25,507 nt of DNA from WHSV01 sp050694055 (GCA_050694055.1 JBOGWX010000113.1:1-25507), one strand, 5' to 3'. Shown: positions 1 through 13,212, numbered from the stretch's first letter. Numbers and translations are program-made. The notes: generated from the letters alone by a model not told the origin.

Positions 1-3795
<3,795 letters not shown>

Positions 3796-5181
3796 TCACT
3801 CATTGTCTCGCGCGCCTGCGACAACTTCGCCCTCGGAACCCTCGCCGAGCGGCTCGCCGGAGCGCAGGATGACCGCCCCTATGCCTGCGGCCAGCGCCGA
3901 CGCCGCCAGGATCCCGACCTTGGCCTCGTCTATTATGGCGGCGTCGTCGAAGGCCAGCTCGGTGATGAACAGCGAGACCGTGAAGCCGATGCCGGCGATG
4001 GCTGCGGCGCCCATGATCTGCCGTCCCGAGACCCCTCTGGGAACCTCGGCGAAGCCCAGCCTCTGAGCGGCGAACGCGAACAGGGAGATCCCCACGAGCT
4101 TGCCCGCGACCAGCCCTGCCAGAATCCCGAGCGTCACCGGCGAGGAGGCCGCGCCGGCCAGGTCCTCGGCGCTCAACGACACGCCGGCGTTGACGAGGGC
4201 AAAGATCGGAACGATCACGAAGCTGGTCCAGGGGTGCAGGAGGTGCTCGAGATGCTCGCCCACCGCAACGCGTTCCTGGGCGCGCAGCCGCCAGGCGCGC
4301 ACACGGCCGGGGGACAAACCCTCGTTATCGGCGTCGTCGAGGCGTTCCGGATCGGGATCGACCGGCGCACGACTTCCCTCGGAGGGGCTCTGCGTCGGGC
4401 GCACCGGCGTCATGAGCCCCAGCGCGACCCCCGCGATGGTGGCATGGACCCCCGATTCGAAGGTCGCCAGCCACGCGCCGGCCCCCACCACCACATAGAG
4501 CGGGATCCAGATGACCCGCGAGGCTTGGAGCAAGGCCACGACACCGAGGAGGCCGGCCGCCACGAGCAGGGCGACGACGTTGAGGTCGGAGGTATAGAAC
4601 AGCGCGATGACGAGGATCGCCCCGATGTCGTCGGCGACCGCAAGGCTCAACAGGAACACCTTGAGAGAGGGGTGGATACGGTTGCCGAAAAGCGCCAGGA
4701 TGCCGACCGCGAAGGCGATGTCGGTCGCCATCGGGATCCCCCAGCCCGACGAACCGTCACCGCCGAAGTTGAACGCGGTATAGACGAGCGCCGGCACGAT
4801 CATCCCTCCGAGCGCGGCGACCGAGGGAAAGGCGGCCTTCTTGGGGTCGCTCAGTTCGCCCAGCGCCAACTCGCGTTTGACCTCGAGTCCCACCACGAAG
4901 AAGAACAGCGTCATGAGCGCGTCGTTCACCCAGTGCTGCACGTCCTCGGAGATCGAGTAGCCACCGAGCTCAATCGAGAGCTCGGTCGTCAGAAACGACC
5001 TGTAGGAGTCCTGCAGGGGAGAGTTCGCCCAGACGAGGGCCACCGCGGTCGCGATCAGAAGAACTACGCCGCCGGCGACCTCGGTGTCGAGGAACTCGCG
5101 TACCGGCCGGGCGATGAGACGAGGGACCGCGCGGTCGCTGGCGATCCACGAGCTGTCGGTAGGAGTCTTCTTGTCTGGCAT
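3796..5181 (-). CDS. nhaA: Na+/H+ antiporter NhaA
   Basis: A protein of 461 residues that exchanges cytoplasmic Na+ (or Li+) for external protons, for pH and sodium homeostasis. Hydrophobic membrane segments run through most of its length. The NhaA signature ALSLAVADDIGAI-like stretch carries the twin aspartates at 184-185, equivalent to the ion-binding D163/D164 of E. coli NhaA. The motif HPWTSFVIVPIFALVNAGVS also matches the family. Compared with the 388-residue E. coli protein it has an extra charged, Pro/Arg-rich cytoplasmic loop near residues 260-315. The ATG at 5181 is chosen because it overlaps the upstream stop (TGATG). A frame extension to 5283 exists but would lie inside the upstream gene. 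The stop abuts the lhr GTG. Function is confident; why it sits among repair helicases is unknown. Confidence 0.93.
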   Translation of the reverse strand: MPDKKTPTDSSWIASDRAVPRLIARPVREFLDTEVAGGVVLLIATAVALVWANSPLQDSYRSFLTTELSIELGGYSISEDVQHWVNDALMTLFFFVVGLEVKRELALGELSDPKKAAFPSVAALGGMIVPALVYTAFNFGGDGSSGWGIPMATDIAFAVGILALFGNRIHPSLKVFLLSLAVADDIGAILVIALFYTSDLNVVALLVAAGLLGVVALLQASRVIWIPLYVVVGAGAWLATFESGVHATIAGVALGLMTPVRPTQSPSEGSRAPVDPDPERLDDADNEGLSPGRVRAWRLRAQERVAVGEHLEHLLHPWTSFVIVPIFALVNAGVSLSAEDLAGAASSPVTLGILAGLVAGKLVGISLFAFAAQRLGFAEVPRGVSGRQIMGAAAIAGIGFTVSLFITELAFDDAAIIDEAKVGILAASALAAGIGAVILRSGEPLGEGSEGEVVAGARDNE

Positions 5182-6569
5182 CAGCGCGCGAAGCCGAACT
5201 CTTCGTAGTGGATGCGCGCACGCGGCACGCCGAGAGCGTGAAACTGCGCCTCGAGCGCTTGCGTCATGACCTTCGGTCCGCACATGAGGATCTCCTTGTC
5301 GCCGAGGTCACCGCTGCGCTGTTCGATCTCTTCGGCCGTGAGGAAACCCACCTCGTCTTCCGGAAAGGTGATGAGCCGCAGGTTCGGATGCGAGCGCGTG
5401 AGGTCCTCGAAGTCATCGATGAAGTATCCCTGAGTGCGCGACTTGACCGCGTAGAAGAAGTCGACGTCGTAGTCGTCCGGGAGGCTGCGGGCCATGCTCA
5501 GAAACGGCGTCACGCCGATTCCGCCTGCGATCCAGACCTGCTTGCGCCGAGGGACGTGACGATACGAGAACGAGCCGTAAGGACCCTCGATCACGGCCTG
5601 GTCTCCGACCTGTAGATGCTCGAGCGCGGTCGTGTAGTCCCCCGACGCCTTGATCGCGACCTGCAACTCACGTTGGCCGGGCGCCGACGTTATGGAGAAG
5701 GGGTGAAACTGCTTGCGCACCGCCCCCGTTCGTAGTGACACGAGCTCGGTCTGACCCGCGGGCTCTCGTGAGAAAGGCCGGAACCACGCTCTCATCGAGC
5801 TCGACTCGAAGGTGAGAAACACGAACTGACCCGGGGTGAAGGGCAGCGCCCCGTTGCTCGGCGAGAGTGTTATCTCCGCGACCTCTCCTCCGCGCCGGTT
5901 GATGTGAGCGACGCGGTACCGGCGCCGGCGCACCAACAGGTCACCCAGAAGCGAGCGGTAGGTGTACGCCACCAGGCCGGCGAGCACGAACGCCGCCAGA
6001 TAGATCGTGAGCGCGGGCGACAGTGCCTTGGTCCCCGGCGTGCGAAACGCGTGTACGGCACCGAGCAGGAACACCAGCCCGAAGAAACGGTGCACCCACA
6101 AGAAGACCTCGTGATTGACGCGGGCGTAGAGGGTCAAGCCCATCACGACGATCATCCCCACCAGCGCGAGCGCGCCGAGGGTCACCGTCCAGTTGGGCAC
6201 AGGAAGCACGAGGCGCACCGCCGCACCGAGCGAGTTGGTGGCCGCCGAGGCGAGCATGAGACCGCCGTGCGCCAGCAGCAGGTTGAAGGAGACCAGTCCA
6301 ACGGTGTGGTGGATGCGGTACATCCGGTCGAGCCCGCCGAACAGCGGCTCCAGCACCGCCACGCGGCTTCCGAGCACGAGATTGCAGGCGAATGCCACGA
6401 TGCCGGACAAACCACAGAGGACCGCGATCGAGCGCAGCGTCGCGGTCGCGTCGCCGAAGCGAAGGCCGAAGGGCGCGGCTTGGGCCCACAACCAGAGAGG
6501 GATCAGGCAGGCCACCACGACGAGGCTCGAGCCGACGTAGGAGGTCGCCCGAAGTTGTCTTACTCTCAC
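5181..6569 (-). CDS. Ferric-reductase-like membrane FAD/NAD(P)H oxidoreductase
   Basis: A protein of 462 residues in the ferric reductase/NADPH oxidase-like superfamily, expected to pass electrons from NAD(P)H through FAD and membrane haem to an acceptor that the sequence does not identify. The first 230 or so residues hold about six membrane helices with histidines suited to haem ligation (H87, H88, H101, H153, H160, H173). The cytoplasmic half has a flavin-binding barrel with HPFSITSAP, then an NAD(P)-binding domain with GGIGVTPFLSM and MCGPKVM, as in ferredoxin-NADP reductase-like modules. The gene starts 10 nt after the adnB stop and its own stop overlaps the nhaA start by one base, so it is part of the operon. 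Ferric reductase, oxygen reductase or another electron-transfer role are all possible. Confidence 0.88.
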   Translation of the reverse strand: MRVRQLRATSYVGSSLVVVACLIPLWLWAQAAPFGLRFGDATATLRSIAVLCGLSGIVAFACNLVLGSRVAVLEPLFGGLDRMYRIHHTVGLVSFNLLLAHGGLMLASAATNSLGAAVRLVLPVPNWTVTLGALALVGMIVVMGLTLYARVNHEVFLWVHRFFGLVFLLGAVHAFRTPGTKALSPALTIYLAAFVLAGLVAYTYRSLLGDLLVRRRRYRVAHINRRGGEVAEITLSPSNGALPFTPGQFVFLTFESSSMRAWFRPFSREPAGQTELVSLRTGAVRKQFHPFSITSAPGQRELQVAIKASGDYTTALEHLQVGDQAVIEGPYGSFSYRHVPRRKQVWIAGGIGVTPFLSMARSLPDDYDVDFFYAVKSRTQGYFIDDFEDLTRSHPNLRLITFPEDEVGFLTAEEIEQRSGDLGDKEILMCGPKVMTQALEAQFHALGVPRARIHYEEFGFAR

Positions 6570-6579
6570 GACTCCGAGC

Positions 6580-9500
6580 CTATGGCTTCCACCGCCGCGA
6601 CACTGGCTCGCCGCCGTCGAGGAACACGTAGGTCAGACGAACCGGCACCCCGTCGGCGATCACTCCGTTCGCCTTCAGCGCGCGCGCGTAGAGGTCGAGT
6701 TGGTCGGCCTCGTCCGGCTCGAAGCGCGTGCCCGTCTTGAAGTCGACGATCTCTAGTCCTCCGTCGTCCGTCGGGTAGACGGCGTCGATGCGGCCGCGCA
6801 CGATGCGGCCGTCGAGCCGCAGCGTGAAGGGGAGCTCGACCATGGGCTCGCCAGAGCGCAGACGCGCAGGCTCGCGCTCGGCGTAGCTCGACGCCGCCCA
6901 GTGACCGAGGGCCGTCGCCATGGCCCCCGCCTTGGTGACCGCGCCGGGCTCGTCGAGTTCGCTCTCCTCGGGATAGGCAGAGATGCCGCGGGTGCGCTCC
7001 TCGATGAGCCGGTGCACCTCGGTCCCGAGCCTGCGGGCAGAGGTGGGTCGCTCCGGCAGCGGCCGGAGGAGCTGCCACGGGTCCAGCCGGCCGGACTCGA
7101 GCGCGACGTGGGCCGTAGCAGAGATGATGTCGGACAGCTTCGCCTGCGCCGGCGGCTCGGGGACCGCGGCGCGCGCGATCAGATCCAGGTCGTCGGAATG
7201 CGACGCAACGAGCCACTCGATCTCGGCGCGCTCATCCGGCTCGAGCGCGGCCGCGAGGTCGTCGATGAAGCCGGGCTCGGCGAGGGCGCGGTCCGCCGCC
7301 GCCCCCCAGCCGTCGGTGAACAGCGAGTCGTCCAGACCGGTGCGCGCCGGCGGCGGCCACGCGCGCCGCGCCGCGAGGGCGTCTACGACCGGGTTGTCCT
7401 GGGGCATCTCGACCTCGTGCACGACCTCGATTCCCTGGGCTTGAGCCATCTCGCGGAGCTCCGCATAGAACTCGGACGGGCCCTTCTCGGTGGTCGTGCG
7501 TCCGTACCACCACGCGGTCGTGACGTAGAGCCGCTGCTTGGCGCGCGTGAGCGCGACGTAGAACAACCTGCGTTCGTCCTCGAGCGTGCGCTGTTTGACC
7601 TGATCCTCGAAGTCCTTCGCCTTGCCGCGCCACTGCGGCAGCTGCTCGCGGTCCTCGCGCACCTCGTACGGCAGCGCGTCGTAGCTCTGCAGCGGATTCG
7701 AGCTGCGCGTGTTCGGAAACACTGACCACACGAAGTCGCCCTTGTGGTTGGTCTTGGCCGCCACCGAGGGCACGAAGACGCACTCGAACTCGAGGCCCTT
7801 GGCCGAGTGCACGGTCATTAGCTTCACGGAGTTCTGCTCGGCGGGTTGCGCCGACTCGAGCGTCTCCTCGGCCGCCTCGGCCGCGTCGAGGTAGCTGAGG
7901 AAACTGCGCAGCGTCGCCTCGCCTTCGATGGGAGCAAAGGCCGCAACGTGGTCGACGAAGTTGGCCAGGTTTTGCAGCGCGGCGCCCGCCGCGCGCGCCG
8001 GGCTCGACTCGAGCGCGTCCCGAACGCCCGAGGTGCAGATGACCTCTTCGACGAGCTCGAGCAGTGGGAGATGGCTCTGGTGTCGCAGCGCGGTGAGACG
8101 CTCGTTGAACGACTTCAAGCGGGCGCGCGCCTCGCCCCCCAGGTTCTCGATCCGGTCGACGTCGTCCAATGCCTCGGACAGCGAGAAGCCGACGTCTCCC
8201 GGCGCGAGGTCGCGCGCGATCTCGCGGTCACCGCCGGCCAGCCTCAGCCTCAGGTCGGAGTCCTGCTCGGCCGCCCAGCGGGCGCACAGGGCGAGGTCGT
8301 GATAGTCGATGCGCCAGCGGGGGCCGAGCAACAGCCGTGCCAGCCAGCGGTTGGCCGCCGGCTTCGACTCCAGCGCCCGCAGCCACGCCACGACCTCGAC
8401 CACCTCGGGCGTGTTGAGCAGCCCACTGAGCCCGACCACCTCGACGGGGATGTCGTGGGCCTTGAAGACCTCGATGATCGGATCCATCGTCGAGCGCCGG
8501 CGCACGAGGATCGCGATGTCCTTCCACCGCACCGGCACGCGCCCGTCGGCCAGCGGCCGGTCGAACAGTCGCTGGCACTCCTCGGCGATGAAGGTGGCTT
8601 CGGCCCGCTCGTCGTCGAACAAGCCCAGCGACACCGCGCCCTCGCCGTTGGCGTCATGAGGACGAAGGGGCAGACCCGGGCGGCGCGACTGGTCGATGCC
8701 TTCGGCCACCTGGTTCGCGACCGCGAGGATGCGTGCCCCCGAGCGGAAGTTCTCGGACAGCGAGATCGAGTCGTACAGCGTGCGTTCGGCATCGGGGAAG
8801 TGCTGGGGGAAACCGATGAGGTTGTACATCGTGGCCCCACGCCAGGCAAAGATCGCCTGGCGCGCGTCTCCGACCGCCGTCACTAGGTCTCCGCCGCGGG
8901 TCAGAGCCTGGAGCATCCGTCGCTGTGCGACGTTGGTGTCCTGGTACTCGTCGAGCAGCACCACGGGGAACCGCTGGACGTAGGATTCCCTGATGTGGTC
9001 GAAGTCCTCGAGGACCTCGACCGCCTTGATCACTTGGTCGCCGTAGTCGATGCGTCCGTAGGTGCGTTTCGCGGCGACGTAGGCGTCGACGGCCGCGCAC
9101 AACTCCTTGCGCTTAGCCGCGGTCTCGCGCATCTTCGCGGTCGCGTCCTGGGACGACAGCGTGCGCTCGTCGACCGCGCGCACATCGGCCGTGGTCACGA
9201 TGTGATCCGAGATCGACCCGGCGAGCGCGAGCGCCGCCCTCACGATGGTCGCGGGCGTGCGCATCTCGATCGCCTCGAAGGGGGGCAGCTCGTCGATGCA
9301 GTTGAGCAGGAGTTGCCACTGCTGTGCGTCGGACAGCAGGCCGGACTGAGGCTCGACGTCGACGTGAAGGCCGTGATCCCGGACGACTCCGGCCGCGAAG
9401 GCATGATAGGTCTGCACCGTGATGTCCTCGACGCGATGCTCTCCGTCGGTGGCGAGCGCGCCGTGCACTCGCTCCTGCAGTTCGTCTGCCGCCTTGTTGG

Positions 9501-9708
9501 TAAAGGTCAGTCCGAGGATGGTCGAGGGCGCGTAGCCGTGGTTCTCGATGAGCCACACGATGCGCGCGGCCATCACGGCGGTCTTTCCCGAGCCGGCCCC
9601 CGCAATCAGATACGACGGTCCCTTGCCGTACGCGATCGCGTCCCACTGCTCCTCGGTGGGCTCGTAGCCTTTGAGCGCGGCCCGAATGCGGTCGGAGGAG
9701 CGACTCAT
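6580..9708 (-). CDS. adnB: AdnB-like UvrD-family helicase with RecB-type nuclease domain
   Basis: A protein of 1042 residues resembling the catalytic motor subunit of the AdnAB complex, which resects double-strand DNA ends for recombination. The superfamily 1A motor is intact: Walker A GAGSGKT (37-43), DEYQDT with D253/E254, GDARQAIFAWRG, a motif V-type VHSAKGLE and VALTRAKQ. The C-terminal PD-(D/E)XK nuclease shows GRIDAV (D975), then D989-F-K991-T-G, and QLDLYARAL. It lacks the cysteine quartet seen in its partner. The ATG at 9708 overlaps the adnA stop as ATGA. The same frame stays open further upstream to about 10563, but that stretch lies antisense-phase inside adnA and is not coding. 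The two-gene order resembles the mycobacterial adnA-adnB pair. Confidence 0.92.
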   Translation of the reverse strand: MSRSSDRIRAALKGYEPTEEQWDAIAYGKGPSYLIAGAGSGKTAVMAARIVWLIENHGYAPSTILGLTFTNKAADELQERVHGALATDGEHRVEDITVQTYHAFAAGVVRDHGLHVDVEPQSGLLSDAQQWQLLLNCIDELPPFEAIEMRTPATIVRAALALAGSISDHIVTTADVRAVDERTLSSQDATAKMRETAAKRKELCAAVDAYVAAKRTYGRIDYGDQVIKAVEVLEDFDHIRESYVQRFPVVLLDEYQDTNVAQRRMLQALTRGGDLVTAVGDARQAIFAWRGATMYNLIGFPQHFPDAERTLYDSISLSENFRSGARILAVANQVAEGIDQSRRPGLPLRPHDANGEGAVSLGLFDDERAEATFIAEECQRLFDRPLADGRVPVRWKDIAILVRRRSTMDPIIEVFKAHDIPVEVVGLSGLLNTPEVVEVVAWLRALESKPAANRWLARLLLGPRWRIDYHDLALCARWAAEQDSDLRLRLAGGDREIARDLAPGDVGFSLSEALDDVDRIENLGGEARARLKSFNERLTALRHQSHLPLLELVEEVICTSGVRDALESSPARAAGAALQNLANFVDHVAAFAPIEGEATLRSFLSYLDAAEAAEETLESAQPAEQNSVKLMTVHSAKGLEFECVFVPSVAAKTNHKGDFVWSVFPNTRSSNPLQSYDALPYEVREDREQLPQWRGKAKDFEDQVKQRTLEDERRLFYVALTRAKQRLYVTTAWWYGRTTTEKGPSEFYAELREMAQAQGIEVVHEVEMPQDNPVVDALAARRAWPPPARTGLDDSLFTDGWGAAADRALAEPGFIDDLAAALEPDERAEIEWLVASHSDDLDLIARAAVPEPPAQAKLSDIISATAHVALESGRLDPWQLLRPLPERPTSARRLGTEVHRLIEERTRGISAYPEESELDEPGAVTKAGAMATALGHWAASSYAEREPARLRSGEPMVELPFTLRLDGRIVRGRIDAVYPTDDGGLEIVDFKTGTRFEPDEADQLDLYARALKANGVIADGVPVRLTYVFLDGGEPVSRRWKP

Positions 9709-12700
9709 GCCGGCAGCTCCTCGCCCTGGGTCCACAGTGGGCACAGCGGCTTGAACTTGCACCACATGCAGTCCGCCGTGGGGCTGGGGCGGAAGTCCTC
9801 TTTGAGCACGCCCTCGATGAGCGCGGGCAGACGCTCGAGCACGACCTCGGCGTCCTCGGGCTTCTGGCACCTGACCGCGACGTCGCTGCGCTCGAGCTTG
9901 CCGGGGTAGACGAGCTGCATCCCCACCGGCTCGCCAAAGCGCGCGATCTCCTCGTTGCTCTTGGCCGCGAGGTAGTAGATGGCAAGCTGCAGAGACTCGG
10001 CGATCTCGTTCCAGCCGATGGGATAGCGCGAGGTCTTGTAGTCGCTGACGAGCACTCCGCGACCCGCCTTGGTCACGCGGTCGATGCGGCCTCTGATGCG
10101 ATGTCCGTCGAAGTCGACGCTGAAGGCCTCTTCGACCAACAACGCGGAGCCCGGCTCGAGCAGCGTGATGAAGCGATCGAGCATCACCTCGCCGTCGCGC
10201 CTGAACTGTCGCGCAATCGCCTTGTTGGGAAACACCGACTCGTCGAACAACTCGCGGTAGCGCTCGAAGGCTGCCTCTCGCTTGCGCAGCCGGCGTCGTC
10301 CCGACTTCTTCTGCTCGTCGGTCGGTTCCTTCTCGCAGTCCTCGAAGATCTGGTGCATCCAGGTCCCGAAGGCCATGTTGTGCGAGGTCTCTGAGTCGAG
10401 CCCGAGCACCACGCCGAGGAGGTACTGCAGCCCGCAGTTGTCGTAGTTCGAGATGCGCGAGTAGCTCGTGCGCAGTTTGTCCGGCGCAAGATCGTCGTCG
10501 CCCTCGGGCCTCTGGGCGTTGATCGGGATCCGGCCCTCGGTCCAGTCCCAGCGCCACCACCACTCACTCGGGCGTGCAGTGACGCAGCCGGGTTCGACTT
10601 CGCAGATACGCGCGATCGTCGCAAGCGCCGCCACGCGTTCGGCCGCAGCGGCCCGGGTGTCGGCCAAGATGCGGCGACAGCGTGCGGCGGCCTCGCTGAA
10701 GGTCAGCGGCAGGGTCTCGACGGGCGGCTCGATGTCGGGCATGCCGCCGGCGATCTCGGCGATGAAGCGGCTGGGCGATCCCTTGCGGGTCGGGCCTGGC
10801 GAGGTCGACACGATGCAACGATGCGCCGCGCGCGTCAGGGCGACGTAGAACACCCGCCGGTCCTCCGCGTGGTTGCGGCGCAACCGGTCGGTCTCGTCGA
10901 GGCCGTCGAGGAAGTAGGGATCGAACAATCCCTGGGCCCGCCGGCCCTTGGGTATCGCGCCCTCGACACAGCCGGCGACGCACACGACATCCCACTGCCG
11001 GCCCTTGGCAGCGTGGAACGACAGGATCTCGACTCCGCCGCTGCGGCGTTCGGGCGGCAGCCACGGATCCGAGCCGAAGTCCGCACGTCCCATCGACTTG
11101 ATGAACTCGTCCAGTGTCCCGCTGCCCCTGCGTCGTTCGACGAAGCGGCTGAGCGATCGGGAGAACGCGACCAGTGCGTCGAGATCGCGGTTGGCGGGGT
11201 GCTCGAGGTCCTCTTTGGACGCCTCGACCAGGGACTCCAGATAGGTGGAACGCTCCCACACGAGCCAGAACGCCCGGTCGGCAGGTTGCTCGGCCGAGGC
11301 GCGCAGCAGGTCGCACAGCTCGAGCATCTCGAGCACCGGGTGGCTCGAGGCCCGCCCCGAGTCGAGCGTGGCGATGTGGTCGGTCAAGGTGCGGTTGCCG
11401 GCGCGCGCGTCGCGCTCGAGCTCGAGCGCGTCACCCGCGCTCAGCCCCACCAGCGGAGAGCGCAGCAGGTCGCGCAACGCATCGTCCGTAGGCTCCTTCG
11501 TCGTGGCGAAGCGCGCCAGTTCGACGAACGAGCGCACCACCGGTTCGCGCTCGAGCGGCCGGTCGGGAGCCGAGATCGAGTAAGGCACCTCGAGCGCGCC
11601 GAGCGCGCGCTCGAGCGGAGGCAGCATCTGCCGGGGCGAGGTCAGCAACACGGCCATGTCCTCGTAGTCGATTCCATCGCGCAGATGAGCCAGCCTGAGC
11701 GTGCGCGCCACCGCCTCGACCTCGGCGGCCAGGCTCTGGTAGCGACGCACCTCCAGAGCGGTCCGTCCCGCGAACTCCTGAGGACGGTGGGACGGGTCCC
11801 CCTCGAACGAGATGAACTCACGGGCGGGCTCGCCGACCTCGGGACCGAGCCGGTAGGAGGTGGTCAGCAGCACCCGCTCGGCCGCCCCGAACTCCTTGTC
11901 GAAGGAACGCATCCACTCGGGCTCGGCTCCACGGAAGGTCTCGATGGCCGAGTCCGGATCGGCTGCGACGGTCAGCGAGCGATCGCCCGCGCCGTTGTCA
12001 CCCTCGAGGAAGCCGGTGAGGAACACCAATAGTCGCTGCTGGACCCGAGCGAGCTCTTGGCCGTCGTCGACGATGACGTGTGTGAACCGCCGGTGCAATC
12101 CGCCGCGCACGTCCTCGTAGTTGGCGATGAGCTCGGTGGCATCGTGGAGCAGCGTCGGGTAGTCGATGCGAGAGCGACGGCGCAGCCGCTGCCGGTGCGC
12201 CTTGAAGAAGCGGACGAGGTCGGCCCACGCCGGGCGCAGCTCGACGAGATGGTCGAGCTCGGGGGGCTCGAGCAGGCGCTGCTCGGCTCGAATGCAGAAG
12301 TCGACGACCTCGTCGACGAAGCCCCGGTTCTTGAGCAGCGGGCGGTATTGCTTGGCCCAGTTGGCCTCGTTCTCGTTGACCAGGGCGTCGCGCACGTCGC
12401 CCCACTGCTCGGGGCTGGTGAGCAGCACCGGCGGCTCGGTGTAGCCGAGGAGGTCGTAGTGGCGGCTGACGAGGTGGTTGGCGAGCCCGTGCCAGGTGTA
12501 GACGGGCACCTCGACCAGAGCCTCGAGGCCCTCCTCGAACAGCAGACGGCGGGTGATGCGGTCCTGGAGGGCGATCTTCTGGGCCCGGTTCGGGACGAGG
12601 AACAAGATGCGGTCGGGCGAGCAGCCCTCGGACGTGGCCAGGCGAACGAAGCGCTCCTCGAGCACGGTCGTCTTGCCGGACCCGGGGCCCCCGAGCACGC

Positions 12701-12779
12701 ACAGCGGGCCGGCGCCGTGCTCCACCGCACGGCGCTGACGGTCGTCGAGATCAAGGGTCCGGGTCTTCGTCTCTGCCAT
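9705..12779 (-). CDS. adnA: AdnA-like UvrD-family helicase with Fe-S RecB-type nuclease domain
   Basis: A protein of 1024 residues, partner of the downstream AdnB-like subunit in a predicted heterodimeric end-resecting motor-nuclease. The N-terminal motor has Walker A GGPGSGKT (30-37), VAADPDSAIETFRG, SFHAAKGRQWDVV and YVALTRAAHR. Motif II reads VDDGQE (D238-D239) instead of D-E, so this motor may be weakened. The C-terminal nuclease has GRIDRV (D900) and D913-Y-K915. Cysteines C782, C1004, C1007 and C1013 have the spacing of the AddB/Cas4-type iron-sulfur clasp. Start ATG 12779 is preceded by TAGGTT with a 6-nt gap, suggesting a leaderless transcript, although GAGG also lies just upstream. 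It is the first gene of a probable five-gene operon and diverges from the 78-residue gene. Confidence 0.92.
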   Translation of the reverse strand: MAETKTRTLDLDDRQRRAVEHGAGPLCVLGGPGSGKTTVLEERFVRLATSEGCSPDRILFLVPNRAQKIALQDRITRRLLFEEGLEALVEVPVYTWHGLANHLVSRHYDLLGYTEPPVLLTSPEQWGDVRDALVNENEANWAKQYRPLLKNRGFVDEVVDFCIRAEQRLLEPPELDHLVELRPAWADLVRFFKAHRQRLRRRSRIDYPTLLHDATELIANYEDVRGGLHRRFTHVIVDDGQELARVQQRLLVFLTGFLEGDNGAGDRSLTVAADPDSAIETFRGAEPEWMRSFDKEFGAAERVLLTTSYRLGPEVGEPAREFISFEGDPSHRPQEFAGRTALEVRRYQSLAAEVEAVARTLRLAHLRDGIDYEDMAVLLTSPRQMLPPLERALGALEVPYSISAPDRPLEREPVVRSFVELARFATTKEPTDDALRDLLRSPLVGLSAGDALELERDARAGNRTLTDHIATLDSGRASSHPVLEMLELCDLLRASAEQPADRAFWLVWERSTYLESLVEASKEDLEHPANRDLDALVAFSRSLSRFVERRRGSGTLDEFIKSMGRADFGSDPWLPPERRSGGVEILSFHAAKGRQWDVVCVAGCVEGAIPKGRRAQGLFDPYFLDGLDETDRLRRNHAEDRRVFYVALTRAAHRCIVSTSPGPTRKGSPSRFIAEIAGGMPDIEPPVETLPLTFSEAAARCRRILADTRAAAAERVAALATIARICEVEPGCVTARPSEWWWRWDWTEGRIPINAQRPEGDDDLAPDKLRTSYSRISNYDNCGLQYLLGVVLGLDSETSHNMAFGTWMHQIFEDCEKEPTDEQKKSGRRRLRKREAAFERYRELFDESVFPNKAIARQFRRDGEVMLDRFITLLEPGSALLVEEAFSVDFDGHRIRGRIDRVTKAGRGVLVSDYKTSRYPIGWNEIAESLQLAIYYLAAKSNEEIARFGEPVGMQLVYPGKLERSDVAVRCQKPEDAEVVLERLPALIEGVLKEDFRPSPTADCMWCKFKPLCPLWTQGEELPA

Positions 12780-12785
12780 GGCCTC

Positions 12786-12791
12786 AACCTA
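12786..12791 (-). promoter_or_regulatory. Putative -10 element for leaderless adnA operon transcript
   Basis: TAGGTT matches TANNNT and is followed by exactly 6 nt before the adnA ATG, so transcription would begin at or beside the start codon. No good -35 hexamer is visible at 16-18 nt. No mycobacterial-type LexA box was found in the 178-bp divergent region. The call rests on position and on the same pattern at other genes of the window. Confidence 0.5.
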
Positions 12792-12957
12792 ACGCGGGCC
12801 TGTGACAGCTAATTTGCACCGGGTCGCCGCCCACTGCGAGAGGGTCCGCCGCAACATCTGAAGGGGCCGCGAATTACACCGATGAAATCCGGCGCCCGGG
12901 GGCGCGCGTGACGCATACTCCACTTCCCCAGCGACCGGATTACGGAAGGGAGGCCGG

Positions 12958-13194
12958 ATGCAGTCGCCACTGCCGGAGTGGGACTCGCAGCTCATCGACG
13001 AGGCGATCACCGCCGCCGAGCTCAGGCGTGAGACGGAAAAGACCCGAGCGCGCCACCGGGCGCTGCAGCTCGCTCGGGAGCAGGCCTATCACCGCCTGGC
13101 GGTTGCCATCGACCGGCCCTCTCGAGACACGGTTTCGAGCGACCAGCTCACGCTCTTCGGTGCCGCTCCGACCCTCTTCGATGTAGACGAATAG
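12958..13194 (+). CDS. Unknown 78-residue protein with clamp-binding-like QLTLF motif
   Basis: I do not recognise a family for this small acidic/basic protein. Residues 11-50 are rich in Arg, Glu, Ala and Leu and look like one or two long amphipathic helices. The C-terminal tail after residue 52 looks disordered and contains QLTLF at 63-67, then a similar TLF at 72-74 and an acidic end. QLTLF fits the bacterial beta sliding-clamp-binding consensus QL(S/D)LF closely; E. coli UmuC has QLNLF. The start is well supported by GGAAGGGAGG 4 nt before the ATG. It diverges from adnA across a 178-bp gap and ends 24 nt before the carboxypeptidase gene. A replication or repair accessory role is an inference from the motif and the neighbour only. 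Confidence 0.75.
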   Translation: MQSPLPEWDSQLIDEAITAAELRRETEKTRARHRALQLAREQAYHRLAVAIDRPSRDTVSSDQLTLFGAAPTLFDVDE

Positions 13195-13206
13195 GCCGAA
13201 TCCGTT

Positions 13207-13212
13207 CACAAT
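13207..13212 (+). promoter_or_regulatory. Possible degenerate -10 element before the GTG-start PBP4 gene
   Basis: CACAAT keeps the A at position 2 and T at position 6 of TANNNT and sits exactly 6 nt before the GTG at 13219. No Shine-Dalgarno sequence is visible there. Weak on its own; listed because the spacing equals that at the other leaderless candidates. Confidence 0.25.

Noticed and set aside
5182..5283. Longer nhaA start at 5283
   Set aside because: The extra 34 residues lie inside the preceding gene and look unlike any NhaA N-terminus; TGATG at 5179-5183 is a better start.
9709..10563. Upstream extension of the adnB reading frame
   Set aside because: The frame is open, but it lies wholly inside adnA in another frame, its translation is Arg/Ala-rich low-complexity sequence, and the helicase fold begins just after the ATG at 9708, which forms an ATGA overlap.
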